Part shown: positions 18,199-26,689 of the stretch, piece by piece | Layout of the letters: every line of letters begins with the position of its first letter | Numbering within the stretch: position 1 is the first letter of the stretch | DNA from: Fibrobacterota bacterium | Lineage (GTDB): Bacteria; Fibrobacterota; Fibrobacteria; UBA11236 | Length of the DNA: 64,000 nucleotides | Direction: 5' to 3' | Assembly (NCBI GenBank): GCA_028287505.1 | Contig: JAQBPN010000008.1 | Coordinates: forward strand, 1 to 64,000 | Program-made: the position numbers and the translations under genes | Notes under the pieces: generated by a model | Databases searched by the model: none | Seen by the model: only the letters and a program-made list of their open reading frames with translations | What the model was told of the DNA's origin: nothing

Positions 18199-18368
18199 AT
18201 GGTCGGGCCCGACCCGGTCCGCTTTTCCATGAGCTAGCGGTCCGGAACGAAAAAAACCGTTTCCCGTCCCAAATTTCGAAAGACTTTTATTTGACGATTG
18301 TCTTATGATAAGATCGATTAGGGGAATGGCACCCTGGATTCACCGTCCGGGAATGCCAGATAATCATT

Positions 18369-20183
18369 ATGGGGAACCGCGCTCTGCGCAACGTTCTTAG
18401 GTCTACCGTCCTCACCGCCTTCTACCTCTTTTGCCCAAAAACTACGCATGCCGCCGAGGATTATTCCGCGTGGCCCTACAAGACGGACGTGGTTCTGAAC
18501 ACCTCCGCGACCGGCGCGAATGTGGCCTCCACGGTCAACAACTTCCCCGTATTGGTGCGCCTCACCTCCTCCAACTTTCCCTTTTCCCAGGCCCTGGGAA
18601 ACGGCCGGGACATCCGCTTCTCCAAAGCGGACGGCTCTCCGCTCGCCTATGAGATAGAGCGGTGGGATTCCACGCGCGCCCTCGCGGAAATCTGGGTGAA
18701 GGTCGACGTCATCGCCGGGAACACGGCGGGCCAGATCGTGAAAATGCTTTGGGGAAATCCTTCCGCGCCCGACAGCTCCAATGCCGGAGCGGTTTTCCGC
18801 GCGGCGGACAATTTCGTGGCCGCATGGCACCTGAACGGATCGGGAACGGCTTCCAGGCCCAATGCGGTGTCGGGAGGCAATGCCGCCGTACCCGTGGCTT
18901 ACGACGGAGATGAGAACAGGACCGGCATGATTGCGGGAGCGGACAGCCTGGACGGCGCGGCTGCGGGCGACTACCTGGACGTGGGCGACGGTTATTCCGA
19001 GTTCACCGCGGGCTTCACCTATTCCGTCTGGGTCTACCCCACTGCGATGAAGCGATATTCACATGTGCTCGACCTGGGGAACGGCATCGGGAGCGACAAT
19101 ATCATCGTGAACCGGGTGGATACCAGCAACGATCTGGGATTCCACAATTGGAACGGCACGACCGCTTATGCAAAGCAGGTCGCCAATCAATGGGCCCTGA
19201 ACCAATGGCAATATATCACCGTGACCATGGCGGGCAGGAACGTGCGCATGTATAAGAACGGGGCCCAGATCCTGGCGGATACCATGCCGGGCGCCATTAC
19301 CGGCGTGGCGCGCACCACCAACTTCCTGGGAAAATCGAACTGGACCCTGGACGAATATTTCCAGGGCAAGATCGATGAACCCGAACTGTCCAAGACGGCG
19401 CGCAGCGCGGACTGGATCAAGCTGGCCTACCAGAACCAGCGCTCGGCGCAAACCCTGGCCACCGTCCTCAAGCCCACTTTGTGCGCCGCCAAAATCGCCC
19501 TGCCGGCCGATACGACCATCGCGGAAGGCGAGACCCTGACCCTGGAGGCCACGGTCGAATGCGCCACCGATTTCTCCTGGTCCGTGGTCTCGGGCCCCGC
19601 TCCCCGCATCCTGGATCCGGAGACGAAGTCCCTGGTGGTGCGTATTCCCCGCGTGCAGGCGGATACCGCCATGGTCTACCGCCTGACGGCCAACTATGCG
19701 GACTCCGCGCGCGTCCGTGACGTACGCGTTACCATCAGGGAAGCCATTCCGGATCCCGCGTTCACCATGCCGGCCCCCGGCACCTGGAGCGGCAAGGACT
19801 CCCTGGCGTACCGGCCCGTCATTTCCAATCTCGCCGCCATCAAGGCCAGCCGGGACTCCGTCCTGCACTGGGCGTGGTCCTTCACCGGCCCCGCCGTGGA
19901 AACCGGCTCCCTCCCCGACGGCGTAATGCTCATGGGCGCCGAATCCGACGGCAAACTGCAAATCCGCCTGTGCCTGGACAACGGCTCCTTGCCCGTCTGC
20001 AAGTCCGCGGACCTCAACGTATCGGCCGCCACCGCCACGCTCGATTCCCGGGCGGATGGGGAAACGGGCCGGTTACGACACGGCCAGGGCACCGTAGACT
20101 GGGGCCGCGACGCCATGGGGCGCGCTTCCACTCCGGTCGATCCGCGCTTCCGCAATTGGATTCCGCGCTTCCGCGAAAAATAA
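18369..20183 (+). CDS. Secreted DUF2341-LamG surface protein with shared C-terminal module
   Basis: 604 residues with a signal peptide ending T-H-A. A DUF2341-like domain (about 35-140) contains the typical F-P-V-L-V-R-L, D-I-R-F and Y-E-I-E-R-W-D pieces. A LamG/concanavalin-like domain (about 150-355) carries T-Y-S-V-W-V-Y-P and N-G-A-Q-I. Residues about 370-562 form a module found in three other proteins of this window, with V-S-G-P-A-P-R-I-L-D-P, I-P-D-P and L-C-L-D-N-G-S-L-P-V-C. DUF2341-LamG proteins are extracellular and often sugar-binding or adhesive; no catalytic site is seen. A close paralogue follows 111 bases downstream. The start has no clear Shine-Dalgarno, so it is provisional. 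Confidence 0.82.
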   Translation: MGNRALRNVLRSTVLTAFYLFCPKTTHAAEDYSAWPYKTDVVLNTSATGANVASTVNNFPVLVRLTSSNFPFSQALGNGRDIRFSKADGSPLAYEIERWDSTRALAEIWVKVDVIAGNTAGQIVKMLWGNPSAPDSSNAGAVFRAADNFVAAWHLNGSGTASRPNAVSGGNAAVPVAYDGDENRTGMIAGADSLDGAAAGDYLDVGDGYSEFTAGFTYSVWVYPTAMKRYSHVLDLGNGIGSDNIIVNRVDTSNDLGFHNWNGTTAYAKQVANQWALNQWQYITVTMAGRNVRMYKNGAQILADTMPGAITGVARTTNFLGKSNWTLDEYFQGKIDEPELSKTARSADWIKLAYQNQRSAQTLATVLKPTLCAAKIALPADTTIAEGETLTLEATVECATDFSWSVVSGPAPRILDPETKSLVVRIPRVQADTAMVYRLTANYADSARVRDVRVTIREAIPDPAFTMPAPGTWSGKDSLAYRPVISNLAAIKASRDSVLHWAWSFTGPAVETGSLPDGVMLMGAESDGKLQIRLCLDNGSLPVCKSADLNVSAATATLDSRADGETGRLRHGQGTVDWGRDAMGRASTPVDPRFRNWIPRFREK

Positions 20184-20294
20184 ATCCCGCCCGCTCCCAA
20201 AATCCTACAACGATTTCCCTTGCGGGCACCTTATCGTTATGGCCGGGGGGCATGATGGTACCAGGCGATTGTCTGGAAACGTCATGATGATCAC

Positions 20295-22097
20295 GTGGAA
20301 AACAAACCGACCGTCCGATCCGGCTTTCGCGGACTTCTCTTCGGCACCGCGGCCGCGGCCATCAACATCGCCGGCGCGGCGGAAAACTACTCCGCCTGGG
20401 GCCGATCCGCCGACCTGATCATGGATACCTCGCCCGCTGGCGCGAACGTTCCCGGGCAGGTCATCAACTTCCCCATGCTGGTCCGCCTCACCTCCGCCGA
20501 TTTCCCGTTCTCGGAAGCGCGCGGCAAGGGACAGGACATCCGCTTCGCCAAGGTGGACGGCACGCCGCTGGACTACGAGATCGAGCGCTGGGATTCCGCC
20601 CAGGCCCGGGCGGAAGTCTGGGTGAAAGTGGACCTCATCGCCGGGAACAAGGCGGGCCAAATCGTGAAAATGTTCTGGGGCAACGCTACCGCCGCCGACA
20701 GTTCGGACGGCAAGGCGGTCTTTTCCACCAACCAAATCGGCGTCTGGCACATGGGCGGTACCGGGACCGGCGCTCGCGCCAATTCCGCCGCGGGCCCGGC
20801 GGCCGTTCCGTCCAACTACGACGGCGACGAATCCCGTACCGGCATCATCGGCTTCGCGGACAGCCTGGACGGCAAGGATCCGGGGGACTATCTGGACATC
20901 GGGGACGGCTATCAGGATTTCTCCGCCGGCTTCACGTTCTCGGTCTGGGCCTATCCCACCGCGGCCGGCAAGTACGCCCGCTTTTTCGAATTGGGGAACG
21001 GCGAGAATGCGGACAATATCATGCTCACCCGCGACAGTACCACCGACAACATCCGCTTCGACAATTACATCTCCGGCTCCCCCATGAGCAAGCTCCAGAC
21101 CGGGGCCGCCATCTCCCTGAACCAATGGCAGCATTTCGCCGTGACGGTTTCGGGCGGCAACGTGAAAATCTTCAAGAACGGCGTCATCATCGCTTCCGGC
21201 GCGATGGGCAACGCATTCTCGGGAAACCAGCGCACCTCCAACTTCATCGGGAAATCCGGCTGGGCCTGGGATGCCTACTTCCAGGGCATGCTGGACGAAC
21301 CGGAAATCACCAAGGTGGGCCGCAGCGACAATTGGATCAAGCTCTGCTACCAGAACCAGAAAAGCGGCCAGGCCTTCGTCGTCTTCAAGCCGACCTCCGT
21401 ATGCGTCTCGAATTTCAAGGGCCCGGCCGACATGATCGCCGACGAGGGGGCCACCGTGAGATTGGACGGCACCGCCGATTGCACGGCGAGCCTATCCTGG
21501 ACCGCCCTGTCCGGTCCCGCTCCGCGCATTCTCGATCCCGAATCCCGGACCCTGATCGTGACCCTGCCGCGCGTGGCCGCGGACACGGCAATCGTCTACC
21601 GCTTCGCCGCCGCCTATGGGGATTCCACCTTCCACGACGACGTGACCGTCCGCGTCCGCAACGCCATACCGGACCCGGTCTTCACCCTTCCCGCCAATCC
21701 GATCTGGAACGGCGCGGATACCATGGCCTTCCGGCCTTCCATCGCCAACATGGCGCAGATGACGGCCGCCGGCAACGCGGCCCTGCATTGGACGTGGACC
21801 TTGAAAGGCATGGAGGCGGATACGGCCTGGCTCAGGGATGGCTTGCTCTTGAAGAAGGCCCTGGCGGAAGGCAGACTGGAAGTGGGTCTGTGCCTGGACA
21901 ACTCCGGGTCCCCGGTTTGCAAGTCCGCGACCGTAACGGTTTCCAATGCGGCCGGCGGAGCCTCTTCCATCCTCCGCGCCGAAACCCAGGCGTCCCGCTT
22001 CCGCGCGCCCATGCATTCCTGGCACGACGCCAACGGGCGCCTCAGCCGCGCCAGGCCATCCAACCGCTTCGCAGCAGAAGCCAGGCAAGCGCCATGA
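20295..22097 (+). CDS. Secreted DUF2341-LamG surface protein, tandem paralogue
   Basis: 600 residues, colinear with the gene just upstream: signal peptide (ending near A-G-A-A), DUF2341-like domain (F-P-M-L-V-R-L, D-I-R-F, Y-E-I-E-R-W-D), LamG domain (T-F-S-V-W-A-Y-P, N-G-V-I-I) and the shared C-terminal module at about 368-550 (L-S-G-P-A-P-R-I-L-D-P, I-P-D-P, C-L-D-N-S-G-S-P-V-C). The pair is an evident tandem duplication. The start is a GTG; nearby ATGs at 20284 and 20287 are out of frame and the ribosome-binding site is poor, so the start is uncertain. The 3' end overlaps the convergent cbiB gene by 56 bases. Confidence 0.8.
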   Translation: MENKPTVRSGFRGLLFGTAAAAINIAGAAENYSAWGRSADLIMDTSPAGANVPGQVINFPMLVRLTSADFPFSEARGKGQDIRFAKVDGTPLDYEIERWDSAQARAEVWVKVDLIAGNKAGQIVKMFWGNATAADSSDGKAVFSTNQIGVWHMGGTGTGARANSAAGPAAVPSNYDGDESRTGIIGFADSLDGKDPGDYLDIGDGYQDFSAGFTFSVWAYPTAAGKYARFFELGNGENADNIMLTRDSTTDNIRFDNYISGSPMSKLQTGAAISLNQWQHFAVTVSGGNVKIFKNGVIIASGAMGNAFSGNQRTSNFIGKSGWAWDAYFQGMLDEPEITKVGRSDNWIKLCYQNQKSGQAFVVFKPTSVCVSNFKGPADMIADEGATVRLDGTADCTASLSWTALSGPAPRILDPESRTLIVTLPRVAADTAIVYRFAAAYGDSTFHDDVTVRVRNAIPDPVFTLPANPIWNGADTMAFRPSIANMAQMTAAGNAALHWTWTLKGMEADTAWLRDGLLLKKALAEGRLEVGLCLDNSGSPVCKSATVTVSNAAGGASSILRAETQASRFRAPMHSWHDANGRLSRARPSNRFAAEARQAP

Positions 22098-23091
22098 ACA
22101 AGGCCGTGGTCCCGTAGGCCAGCCTGATCATGCGATCGACGTCCCGCGTCGATCCGCCTTCGGGCGCGTTTTCCGGTCCGATCCACAACTCGTTGACCAA
22201 CATTCCATGCTTGTAAATCGGACCCGCCAGGCGGATATCCAGGGCGCCGGCCGCGGCGGTTTCGCTCCAGCCCTTGTTGGGGCCGGGAAGCAGGGCATGC
22301 TGGCCCAAGGATGTAGCCCAGGCCTTGCGCGCCGAATAACCGGGCGCGATCGCCGACCAGGCCGTAATGAGAAGCAGGCACAGGCGGGCGGGCAGGTAGT
22401 TCATGACATCGTCCAGCCGCGCGCCGAACCAGCCGAAATGGAGATAGCGTTCGTCCTTGTAGCCCACCATGGAATCCATGGTGCTGGCGATCTTGAAAAC
22501 GATCAGGCCGGGCAGGCCCAGCAATGCGAACCAGAACAGCGGGCTGAGCACCCCATCCACCAGGCTTTCCGCCAGGCTTTCCACGGCCGCCCGGTTGCAG
22601 GCCGCCGCATCCATCCGGTCCGTGTCGCGCCCCACCAGCATGCCCGCGGCCCGTCGCGCCGCGCCGACGTCCCCGCTCGCCGCGGCCTTGGCGATGCGCT
22701 TCCCGTGGACGATCAAATCCCCGAGCGCCAACAGACTGTATCCCAGGTAGACTTCCCATAGCCAGTCCAGGGTCCATCCCAACGCGGGCATTCCCAGGGC
22801 TTCGCCCGCCGCGCGCAATCCGGCCGCCGCGGCCCAGGCCCCGCCGCCGCATACCGCGGCCGTAATAAGGAACAACAGGAATCCGCCGAAGCGGCCGTCC
22901 AGGCCCGCCTTGCGCAGGAAGGCCTCCCCCGCGGCCAGTACCCTGCCGGTTACCCGGACGGGATGCCAGGCGTATTGGGGATCGCCAAGGACCATGTCCA
23001 ATCCCAGGCAGATGCCCAGGAAGACGAGGGGATCTCGGAGGAGCCCCCCCGGGCTTATGAGCGCCGGCCAACCCTGGCCGGTTATTTCCAT
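22042..23091 (-). CDS. cbiB: Adenosylcobinamide-phosphate synthase CbiB/CobD
   Basis: CbiB attaches aminopropanol (or its phosphate) to adenosylcobyric acid in the inner membrane, giving adenosylcobinamide (phosphate). The 349-residue protein has the family's multi-helix layout and its signatures: G-D-P-Q-Y-A-W-H-P-V-R near residue 40, V-G-R-D-T-D-R-M-D near 150, V-E-S-L-A-E-S-L-V-D-G near 170, and K-I-A-S-T-M-D-S-M-V-G-Y near 205. It overlaps the end of cbiZ by ten bases, so the two are cotranslated: CbiZ supplies cobyric acid and CbiB uses it. The N-terminus is slightly longer than usual. Confidence 0.93.
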   Translation of the reverse strand: MEITGQGWPALISPGGLLRDPLVFLGICLGLDMVLGDPQYAWHPVRVTGRVLAAGEAFLRKAGLDGRFGGFLLFLITAAVCGGGAWAAAAGLRAAGEALGMPALGWTLDWLWEVYLGYSLLALGDLIVHGKRIAKAAASGDVGAARRAAGMLVGRDTDRMDAAACNRAAVESLAESLVDGVLSPLFWFALLGLPGLIVFKIASTMDSMVGYKDERYLHFGWFGARLDDVMNYLPARLCLLLITAWSAIAPGYSARKAWATSLGQHALLPGPNKGWSETAAAGALDIRLAGPIYKHGMLVNELWIGPENAPEGGSTRDVDRMIRLAYGTTALFMALAWLLLRSGWMAWRG

Positions 23092-24227
23092 TTTTCCCGC
23101 CAGCCCAGGGCCAGAGCCTTGGCAGCCAAAGCCGGGACGTCCAGATCATCGGCCGCCAACGCGGCCCGGAACGCCGGAAAGGCTTCCGTCCTTGCGGCCA
23201 GGCCGGCCGCCATCATGGCCGCCTGGTTGGCCAGCAGTTCCCGTCCCGAGGATTCCGGCAGGGTTCCGAAGGCGATGCGGTCGCGCACCGCCGCCAGAGC
23301 GTAAGCGGCGCCGGCGACCAAAGGTTCATGGAGCACCGCCTGGAAATTCGCCTGCAGCAAGGCGCGATCCTTCTCCTCCAGATGCGCGCCCGCCGCCTCC
23401 AGCAGACGCGCCTCGTCGGTACCGAAGCGGCCCAAGGCGTGGATCAGATTGCGCGTGCGGGATGGATCGAGGCCGTTCTGCCAGCGCAGCGCCTCCTTGG
23501 TGGCTTCAATCACCGAGCGGGCCAGGATCTCCCCCAGCTTGGAATGTTTTCCGGTCCAGGTCTTGGGTTTGCGCGCTCCGTCCAGCGGAGCCGCCAGGCA
23601 GAACTGATCGGTGCCGGTGCCGGTGGCCAGATGGGGCGAATAGCGGCTGGACACGGCAAGCTCCAGCAGGGCCGCGGTCTTGGCTTCCGTCATGGTGGCC
23701 ACTGCGCGCGCCAGGGCGTTGGGCAGGAGCGGCCAGTTGAAAATCAGCATGGTGTTGATGGTCCCGGGCAGGGCATGCAGGGGTTTCCAGGCGCCCGAAG
23801 ACTCGTGCCAGGTGGCCGGATCCCCGGCCCGGCCCGCGTTGCCCTGGACGCCGGCGGTGACCACGGCCCAGACCACCGTGTCCTCGAAGGACTCTTCGCG
23901 TACGGCCGCATACTGCATGTTGGCGGCCGTGCCCATCATGGCGGTGGCTTCGGGAGGGACGCCGGCCTCCGCGCAGGCGGCGCGATGGTAGGCTTCCTGG
24001 CCCTGTCCTTCCAGGGATTCATGGCGGCCCATGTGCCCCTTGCCTTCGCAGCTCTGGTGGTTCAGCAGGTAACGCACAAGTTCCGTCTGCCCCCCGTTCA
24101 CGTGGGAGGTGGAAAGCGTAAGATGGGGTTTTTTGAGATGGGCGGACAGGAACCGGCCCCGGCGGCGCAGGGAGAATGCGTCCGTTTCCAGCAGCTTGAT
24201 GGAGTCTTCGACGGCGGTATTGGACAT
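23082..24227 (-). CDS. cbiZ: Adenosylcobinamide amidohydrolase CbiZ
   Basis: CbiZ cleaves the aminopropanol side chain from adenosylcobinamide, giving adenosylcobyric acid, a salvage reaction first known from archaea. Family features are visible: the N-terminal strand with S-T-S-H-V-N-G-G, the block G-T-A-A-N-M-Q-Y, V-T-A-G-V-Q-G-N-A-G-R-A-G-D-P, P-G-T-I-N-T-M-L, M-T-E-A-K-T-A-A-L and G-T-G-T-D-Q-F-C. At 381 residues it is longer than the minimal family (about 220 residues) because of a C-terminal helical extension of about 150 residues. The start at 24227 (M-S-N-T-A) was chosen because longer versions run into the divergent gene at 24273 and lack family sequence. It overlaps cbiB by ten bases. 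Confidence 0.9.
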   Translation of the reverse strand: MSNTAVEDSIKLLETDAFSLRRRGRFLSAHLKKPHLTLSTSHVNGGQTELVRYLLNHQSCEGKGHMGRHESLEGQGQEAYHRAACAEAGVPPEATAMMGTAANMQYAAVREESFEDTVVWAVVTAGVQGNAGRAGDPATWHESSGAWKPLHALPGTINTMLIFNWPLLPNALARAVATMTEAKTAALLELAVSSRYSPHLATGTGTDQFCLAAPLDGARKPKTWTGKHSKLGEILARSVIEATKEALRWQNGLDPSRTRNLIHALGRFGTDEARLLEAAGAHLEEKDRALLQANFQAVLHEPLVAGAAYALAAVRDRIAFGTLPESSGRELLANQAAMMAAGLAARTEAFPAFRAALAADDLDVPALAAKALALGWREKWK

Positions 24228-24272
24228 GGCCGAAAAGTAGCACCAAACCGGGGCAGGCGGTAGAATAGGGCC

Positions 24273-25043
24273 ATGAGGCTTCTGGCCGCGGCCGCCGCAT
24301 GCGTATTCCTTTCCTGCCAGGCGCCCTGGCAACCGGGCGATCGAGCCTGCGCGGACACCGCCAGGCTCGATTTTCCGGTCGATCTGGCTGCGTTCGCCGG
24401 CAAAGGGTCCTTATGGCCGTTCGGCGTCCATGGAGGCGCCCACCCCGAGGGTCATCCCGGCATCGACTTCCTCCTGGACAGCGCCGACGCCCGGGGGGAC
24501 ATCGCCGTCAAAGCCTCCTTTTCCGCCGAGATCATCTCCATCACCCCGGAGACGGATTATCCGGGCAGTTCCTGCATCGTGATGGACTCCGCCTGCGTGG
24601 AGGTGAACCTGTGCCACGTGCGCCTGGATCCGGACCTGAAGGAAGGCGGAAAGGTGGCCAGGGGCCGGCGATTGGGAACCGTGGGGCTGATCGAAAGCGA
24701 AGGCCGCTATGCGCTGCACTTCGGCGCCTACTCCGGCGTGGACGCGAATCTGGCCTGTCCGGCGGACTTCCTGGATCCGGACAGCGTGCGCTGCCGTCTG
24801 GGGGTGGCGGCGGGCGGCAAAGCCCCAGCCGACTGCGGTTACGCTCCGGGTACGGTAACCTTGATGGGACGTTCGGATTATGGGGAACGATCCCCGCGCA
24901 CCCTTTCCGTCACATGCGCGGACGGCGCCACGGAAGCCTTCGAGCTGCCGGAGGAAAACGCCCTGTGCAACCAGCGCCTCTCCCCCGCGGATCGCGCGCG
25001 CATGGAAACCTGCCTGGGTTCGGCCTGCGCCGGCGTGTGGTAG
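24273..25043 (+). CDS. M23-like (LytM fold) lipoprotein, probably inactive
   Basis: 256 residues with a short lipobox signal (V-F-L-S-C, C15). The middle resembles an M23 peptidase. H61-P-G-I-D65 matches the first zinc motif, N-L-C-H-V-R-L near 113-119 matches the segment with the next histidine, and Y-A-L-H150-F-G lies where active enzymes have H-x-H. Here A148 replaces the first histidine of that pair. The protein is therefore probably a degenerate, binding-only LytM domain, or an active enzyme with altered ligation. Eight or more cysteines suggest disulfides. It is divergent from cbiZ, with 45 bases between the two starts. Confidence 0.7.
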   Translation: MRLLAAAAACVFLSCQAPWQPGDRACADTARLDFPVDLAAFAGKGSLWPFGVHGGAHPEGHPGIDFLLDSADARGDIAVKASFSAEIISITPETDYPGSSCIVMDSACVEVNLCHVRLDPDLKEGGKVARGRRLGTVGLIESEGRYALHFGAYSGVDANLACPADFLDPDSVRCRLGVAAGGKAPADCGYAPGTVTLMGRSDYGERSPRTLSVTCADGATEAFELPEENALCNQRLSPADRARMETCLGSACAGVW

Positions 25044-25076
25044 GGCCGCTCCGCCCCGTCGGCCGCTCCGGAAGAA

Positions 25077-25856
25077 CTAGCCGGAACCGGAAGAAGATTG
25101 CATCAAGGCGAAGAACCCGCCTTGCGGATCGGTCAGAAGCGCCACGGTTCCCAATCCGGGAATGGGCGTAGGCGGCATCACGCAGGTTCCGCCCAGGCGC
25201 AGGGCCTTCCCTACCGAGGCGCCGCAATCTTCGGTCTGGAAGTAAACGCGCCAATGGGAGGCCGCGTCGATGCGTTCCTCGGCCATGCGGATCATGCCCG
25301 CCACGGGATGGCCGCCCTTCAGGAAAAGCGCATAGGATCCGGGCTCGAGAGTGTGCGACTCCCAGTCCAGCCAATCGCCGTAGAATCGCTTGGCGGTATC
25401 GACTTCCCGCGTCACCAGTTCCGACCAGGCCAAGGCGCCCGGCAATCCCAGCACCTCCGCGCCGATGTGGCCATCCGCCTGCCAGATCCCGATGTGGGCG
25501 CCGGTGGCGTCACGCAGCAACGCGAAGCGTCCCGCGCCGGGAACGTCGGAAGGCGCCACCGCCATGCGCGCCCCGCGGTCGCAGGCCCGGCGCGCCGCGA
25601 CGTCCACGTCCGGTACCGAAACATGGATGCGCCAACGCGCCGGAAGCAATCCGTCTTCGTGCCCGGTCTGATATAGGGCGGCCGCGTCACAGCCCTGCAA
25701 TCGGGCCATGGTGTAAAAGGAACCTCCGCCTATGGGAAGATCCTCCAATTCCCATCCGAACAGGCCGCGATAGAATCGCTTGGCGCCTTCGGCATCCCGA
25801 GTGCCCAGTTCCGCCCAGCATACGGTGCCCGCCGCATGCTTTTCCACGATGCCCAT
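25077..25856 (-). CDS. Two-domain VOC (glyoxalase/dioxygenase superfamily) protein
   Basis: 259 residues made of two tandem vicinal-oxygen-chelate domains. Each starts with a typical strand-helix unit (V-C-W-A-E-L-G-T-R-D then A-K-R-F-Y; and L-A-W-S-E-L-V-T-R then A-K-R-F-Y) and ends with a strand carrying D-A-T-G or D-P-Q-G. VOC proteins of this length occur as small dioxygenases, glyoxalases and resistance proteins; the substrate cannot be told from sequence. The start at 25856 is preceded by GGGAG six to seven bases upstream. Longer in-frame starts extend into a region with no family sequence. Confidence 0.85.
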   Translation of the reverse strand: MGIVEKHAAGTVCWAELGTRDAEGAKRFYRGLFGWELEDLPIGGGSFYTMARLQGCDAAALYQTGHEDGLLPARWRIHVSVPDVDVAARRACDRGARMAVAPSDVPGAGRFALLRDATGAHIGIWQADGHIGAEVLGLPGALAWSELVTREVDTAKRFYGDWLDWESHTLEPGSYALFLKGGHPVAGMIRMAEERIDAASHWRVYFQTEDCGASVGKALRLGGTCVMPPTPIPGLGTVALLTDPQGGFFALMQSSSGSG

Positions 25857-26183
25857 TTTCATCTCCCTGCAACGCCCTAAGCTAATACGGCCCTCCGGAT
25901 TGCGCTCCGGGGGGGATTCACCCGCCGGGAAAACCGGAGCCCGCGACCACGGAGCCATTCCGTTTTGAGCGGTTTGTACGTCCGCGTCGGACACCCATAT
26001 GGCTGGAACTATGAAAAGTGGTTTGTTTTGGTTTTTTGAGTCTTGGGTTTCCTTGAATTCCGGCCATTTTGGCCCCTGTGGGATGAAATTCCCCAAGTTT
26101 TAAACTTCGGTGCCGCATTATCTTATAATCCGAGGGGAGTCGCGGCTTACGATGCGCGGCACCATGGGGAAAGCGAAATACGA

Positions 26184-26684
26184 ATGAAACCCGGCTCAGT
26201 CTTGGGTGTCCTGGTGGTCCTGGGGGCCATGGTTCTAGCTCCGGCCCAGAATCTGGGTCTGGGTACGGGCTCGCGCGCGGCCACGCCGGAGGATTCCAGC
26301 GGCGGCGATTTCAGGATCGACAAACAGGATGAGCCCCCCGCTCCCCGCAAGACCCAGATCAACAAACGTCTCGGCCTGACCGCGCGGCGGACCGGCCCTT
26401 TCGATCCCAAAGTGTTCGAAGCGCGCGGCCGGGAGTTGCAGGGGCAATTCTACGAAATCGGCACGCCGGCCAATCCCAAACTGCGCGGCGACGAACCCGC
26501 GACGACGGCTCCTGGCGCGACGATGTCCCAACGGAAGGACGGCTCGAAGCAATGGCTTTTCTGGGTGGGCGCGGCCGGAGTGGCGGGCGTGTCCGGGATC
26601 GCCGTCGGATATCTTCTCATGAGCAATGCCCATCCGGCCTCGGCTCCGCCCGACATCCCCCTCACGCTGGACGACGGACCGTAA
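26184..26684 (+). CDS. Exported protein with C-terminal membrane anchor, unknown function
   Basis: 166 residues. A signal peptide (residues 1-23) is followed by a charged, Pro-rich middle. A single hydrophobic helix lies near 125-147, starting W-L-F-W-V-G-A-A-G, and a short acidic tail follows. It is not recognised. The layout, tail-anchor sequence and position directly before a lipoprotein gene match the pair at 53733-55662, so the two pairs look like copies of one module. The lipoprotein gene begins five bases after this stop. Confidence 0.65.
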   Translation: MKPGSVLGVLVVLGAMVLAPAQNLGLGTGSRAATPEDSSGGDFRIDKQDEPPAPRKTQINKRLGLTARRTGPFDPKVFEARGRELQGQFYEIGTPANPKLRGDEPATTAPGATMSQRKDGSKQWLFWVGAAGVAGVSGIAVGYLLMSNAHPASAPPDIPLTLDDGP

Positions 26685-26689
26685 CGCGC

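Noticed and set aside
18291-18314. TTGACG/TAAGAT promoter before 18369
   Set aside because: The spacer between the two boxes is only 12 bases, too short for a normal sigma-70 promoter.
18290-18368. c-di-GMP (GEMM) or other riboswitch before the DUF2341 genes
   Set aside because: No conserved GEMM core was found in this leader or in that of the paralogue at 20295, and the two leaders are not alike.
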